The translations under genes were made by a program, and so were the position numbers. Below, piece after piece: positions 7,301-8,656 of a stretch of DNA of 8,656 bases (positions are counted from its first letter, which is position 1; every line of letters starts with the position of its first letter). The notes under the pieces were generated by a model. That model made no database searches and had not been told where the DNA came from. It saw nothing but the letters and a program-made list of their open reading frames with translations. Where the stretch lies: NCBI GenBank assembly GCA_013695905.1, contig JACCZQ010000218.1, positions 1 through 8,656 on the forward strand, given 5' to 3'. Source of the DNA: Chthoniobacterales bacterium (GTDB lineage: Bacteria > Verrucomicrobiota > Verrucomicrobiia > Chthoniobacterales > UBA10450).

Positions 7301-7401
7301 TCTCACCTGCGAATTTCCGCCTGGATGTCACGGTCTCCGACTCGATCAACTCGTCCGATGTGGGGCTCGTAAAGAGCAGGTCCGGCACGTCGATTCAATA
7401 A
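4387..7401 (+). CDS. secreted reprolysin-like (M12B-type) zinc metallopeptidase with dockerin-like C-terminus
   Basis: The 1004-residue protein is predicted to be exported. Residues 1-28 form a signal peptide with a hydrophobic core and probable cleavage after VSA. A propeptide-like region follows (about 35-190, with FPQIKTYRGRDIDDP). The catalytic domain (about 210-440) carries HEMGHQFGGNH: zinc ligands His362, His366 and His372, catalytic Glu363. Downstream, TIQAYAGICG (398-407) is where metzincins have the Met-turn, but Gln400 occupies the place where I expect Met. Residues about 463-595 form a beta-rich domain (WPNPVDDYDIYVRK), about 610-730 a PKD/cadherin-like domain (NNPPTVNAG, NDPDGD), and 735-832 and 835-945 further beta-sandwich modules. 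The tail has two dockerin-like calcium loops, DTNGNGIVNATD (949-960) and DVTVSDSINSSD (980-991). Such tails may anchor or sort secreted proteins; the partner is unknown. It probably cleaves extracellular proteins. No ribosome binding site is evident; the start is set by the signal peptide. Confidence 0.88.
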   Translation: MIRSLHLHSFLVLFSCLAFCCAPPLVSAATSADRLWQSVDQIPQARAGALQDIKATSFKAFTLDAARLQSVLSAAPLEFSEQARASEPVEITLPKPDGGFARFRVEEVALMEPGLAAKFPQIKTYRGRDIDDPLTSLQLDVNPNTVHAQVLSPSGAYYIDPYWHRDGSVYMSYSKSDTLTGDRDFKCLADDEQKEGASALRSAPAAVDNQNTGKFLRTYRLACGTSLRYSQYHGGAAPNVAQVLAALVTMTNRVSGIYETELGIRMVLVANQEQVIASATNSTPYTDTPGDIFTNPAYLDEKIGADNYDIGHVVTVGSGGIAGLGVVCRGFDFLSGGSAKARGTTGIDPPTGDPFWVDFVAHEMGHQFGGNHTFNGDGSNCGTNSNRSTAYEPGSGSTIQAYAGICGAANNLQPNSDPYFHFVSLQEMFGFATSGIGGRPFLNVEKLPVRGSASPDASPGSGTLQPTGSDVTWTGTAFGGSALDEETCVEGITCDTFMLTLGGSVSDWAGKSARITFTWPNPVDDYDIYVRKNSITGPLVGQSASSGQPEIINIDPAAREVGTGLFAVRIVYFAVVPPAQQYQAVATVRGGGGDPGPAPTCAAVTATGNNPPTVNAGIDYTIPARTPFALTATGNDPDGDLLTYCWEEADLGPTKPASAPDDGQGPIFRSFLPTTNPTRIFPRLQSLLANQTQTIGEKLPTTTRELNFRVTARDNRFGGWGMDSMKINVLDSGSGFAVTSPNTGMTFSGGATHTVTWATANTTVPPISTSLVNIRLSTDGGNTFPIVLVANTPNDGSETLTIPMVSTSTARVMVQAVDNIYFDISDQNFTITALLPQLVSAGSRKVHGTTPYDINLPLAGPPYGIECRMGGGDGNQHTLVFTFNNPIVSVGNAAVSDGAVASSGVNPANPNEYIVELTGVQSGQYLTATLNGVNGDGDAAVTFGVLLGDTNGNGIVNATDVGQTKAQSGNAVSPANFRLDVTVSDSINSSDVGLVKSRSGTSIQ

Positions 7402-7421
7402 CGTCGTCACCGGCACCGCCA

Positions 7422-7447
7422 CCCGTCCCGCGAGTTTGCGGGACGGG
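7422..7447. terminator. perfect 10-bp GC hairpin after the metallopeptidase gene
   Basis: CCCGTCCCGC (7422-7431) and GCGGGACGGG (7438-7447) pair perfectly around GAGTTT, 20 bases after the stop codon. This is a very stable stem, well placed to end transcription of the peptidase gene or protect its 3' end. There is no T-run after it, so classical intrinsic termination is uncertain. It lies 23 bases before the dapF start, so it could also affect dapF. Confidence 0.6.
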
Positions 7448-7470
7448 GGCCGTGTGCTAGAAGAACGGTC

Positions 7471-8280
7471 ATGCCGACGCTGCACTTCACGAAAATGAAT
7501 GGCGCGGGTAATGACTTCGTCATGCTCGACAATCGCGCCAGCGAGCTGCAGCTGTCGGGCGAGCAGATCGCGCGGCTTTGCGATCGTCACCGTGGGGTCG
7601 GAGCGGATGGTGTGCTGGTGCTGGAGCCGGCGGCGAACGGCGCTGATTTCCGGATGCGCTACTACAACGCCGACGGGGGCGAAGCAGAGATGTGCGGGAA
7701 CGGTGCGCGCTGTTTTGCACGGTTTACGGAACGGGTGGCGGGACCGCGTGAGCGTGTCTCGTTTGAAACACCGGCCGGGATCATTGCCGCTGCCTTGCAA
7801 GGTGAAGCGGTCACGCTGCAGATGAGCGATCCGAGGGATCTCCGGCGGGATCTGCGCATCTCGGCGGCCGGGCAGGAGGTGCATTGCCATTACGTGGATA
7901 GCGGAGTGCCGCATGTGGTGGTGCCGGTCTCCGCGATCGCTGACGTCGAGGTGCGTGCACTCGGTTCTGCCATTCGGCAGCACGCGGACTTCGCGCCGCG
8001 GGGGACGAACGTGAATTTCCTCGAACGCAGGGGCGATCGACAGATTGCCATCCGCACCTACGAACGCGGCGTCGAAGACGAGACGCTGGCCTGCGGCACG
8101 GGTGTGGTCGCGAGCGCGTTAATCTTCGCGCTCGTCGAGAACGTCGCCGGACCGATTGGCGTGCGTGTGAAAGGGGGCGACGAACTGCAGGTGGATTTTC
8201 GAAGGGAGGGGGAGCAGTTCACCGGGGTGACGCTGAGCGGCCCCGCCGATTTCGTCTTCGAAGGCACCGTCGAAGTTTAA
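7471..8280 (+). CDS. dapF: diaminopimelate epimerase
   Basis: DapF interconverts LL- and meso-2,6-diaminopimelate. This gives the cross-linking residue of peptidoglycan and the direct precursor of lysine. It is a cofactor-free cytoplasmic enzyme that uses two cysteines. Both are present: Cys75 in EAEMCGNGARC and Cys208 in ETLACGTGVVAS. The N-terminus FTKMNGAGNDFVMLDNR is the family signature, and RYYNADGGEAEMCGNG is also intact. At 269 residues it is of normal length. The ATG at 7471 fits the family start; a weak AGAA-rich stretch lies upstream. dapA begins 40 bases after the stop, so the two are probably co-transcribed. The stop codon is part of a short tandem repeat. Confidence 0.97.
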   Translation: MPTLHFTKMNGAGNDFVMLDNRASELQLSGEQIARLCDRHRGVGADGVLVLEPAANGADFRMRYYNADGGEAEMCGNGARCFARFTERVAGPRERVSFETPAGIIAAALQGEAVTLQMSDPRDLRRDLRISAAGQEVHCHYVDSGVPHVVVPVSAIADVEVRALGSAIRQHADFAPRGTNVNFLERRGDRQIAIRTYERGVEDETLACGTGVVASALIFALVENVAGPIGVRVKGGDELQVDFRREGEQFTGVTLSGPADFVFEGTVEV

Positions 8281-8299
8281 CCATTTAACCATTTAACTT
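8276..8299 (+). repeat. 8-bp tandem repeat TTTAACCA overlapping the dapF stop
   Basis: TTTAACCA occurs twice in a row (8276-8283, 8284-8291), then a third, diverged unit TTTAACTT (8292-8299), followed by TTTTTAACTT. The dapF stop TAA is in the first unit. This AT-rich island is unlike its GC-rich surroundings and fills most of the dapF-dapA spacer. It could be slippage-prone, or part of a dapA promoter or leader. Confidence 0.7.
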
Positions 8300-8320
8300 T
8301 TTTAACTTATTCCGAGCTCC

Positions 8321-8656
8321 ATGTTCCGCGGCACCTACACAGCTCTTGTTACTCCATTCCGCGATGGCATCGTCGATGCGCCGGCGTTTGAAAAGCTGAT
8401 CGAGGCGCAGATCGCGGCCGGAATTACCGGGATCATCGCGGTCGGCACGACGGGTGAGAGCCCGACGCTCTCGCACGACGAGAAGGAGCAGGTGATTCGC
8501 CTCGCGGTGGAGATCGCCGATCACCGCTGCCAGGTGCTGGCCGGCACTGGTTCGTATTCCACGCACGAGGCGATCGCCGCCACCACCGCGGCGGAAAAGC
8601 TCGGAGTCGATGGCGCCTTGATCGTGGCGCCGTATTACAACAAGCCGAGCCAGGAG
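8321..8656 (+). CDS. dapA: 4-hydroxy-tetrahydrodipicolinate synthase, 5' part (runs off the window)
   Basis: DapA condenses pyruvate with aspartate semialdehyde, the first committed step to diaminopimelate and lysine. The frame is open to the last base and gives 112 residues, about a third of the usual 290-300. It begins MFRGTYTALVTPFRDG, typical of the family. GTTGESPTL (42-50) carries the active-site threonines, and APYYNKPSQE (103-112) carries the conserved tyrosines. The Schiff-base lysine lies beyond the window. The start at 8321 matches the family. There is no clear Shine-Dalgarno sequence (CGAGCTCC precedes the ATG). Its place after dapF supports a lysine/peptidoglycan precursor unit. 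Confidence 0.95.
   Translation, partial: MFRGTYTALVTPFRDGIVDAPAFEKLIEAQIAAGITGIIAVGTTGESPTLSHDEKEQVIRLAVEIADHRCQVLAGTGSYSTHEAIAATTAAEKLGVDGALIVAPYYNKPSQE

Overview
The window is GC-rich bacterial chromosome, probably from a Verrucomicrobiota-like organism. The evidence is the general style: high GC, few clear Shine-Dalgarno sequences, many intergenic palindromes, and a large secreted metallopeptidase with a dockerin-like C-terminus. The phylum is an inference, not proven by any one gene. All recognised genes are on the + strand.

Layout, left to right. (1) About 97-556 holds a damaged toxin-antitoxin remnant: a PIN-domain toxin with its acidic residues present but no usable start codon, joined to the first codons of what looks like its antitoxin. 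(2) 557-929 has no gene. It contains two abutting CRISPR-repeat-like sequences of different types (I-E-like, then I-C-like) and a run of small palindromes. (3) 930-2012 is aroC (chorismate synthase). An imperfect palindrome includes its stop codon. (4) 2100-3017 is a CvpA-family membrane protein. (5) 3018-3365 is a gene-free stretch holding an imperfect tandem duplication. The cvpA-like 3' end, a hairpin and the first codons of the next gene occur twice, with differences biased to synonymous positions. (6) 3366-4247 is a HAD-superfamily phosphatase. (7) 4387-7401 is a 1004-residue secreted reprolysin-like zinc metallopeptidase with beta-sandwich domains and a dockerin-like tail. (8) 7471-8280 is dapF, and 8321 to the window end is the start of dapA.

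dapA and dapF supply an early and a late step of the diaminopimelate/lysine pathway and probably form a transcription unit. aroC serves aromatic amino acid synthesis. The CvpA, HAD and peptidase genes have no evident link to these pathways. The least ordinary parts are the gene-free stretches: the CRISPR-like fusion scar, the diverged duplication (recombination between related lineages or an assembly chimera), and the toxin-antitoxin deletion scar. No complete new multi-gene system is visible.
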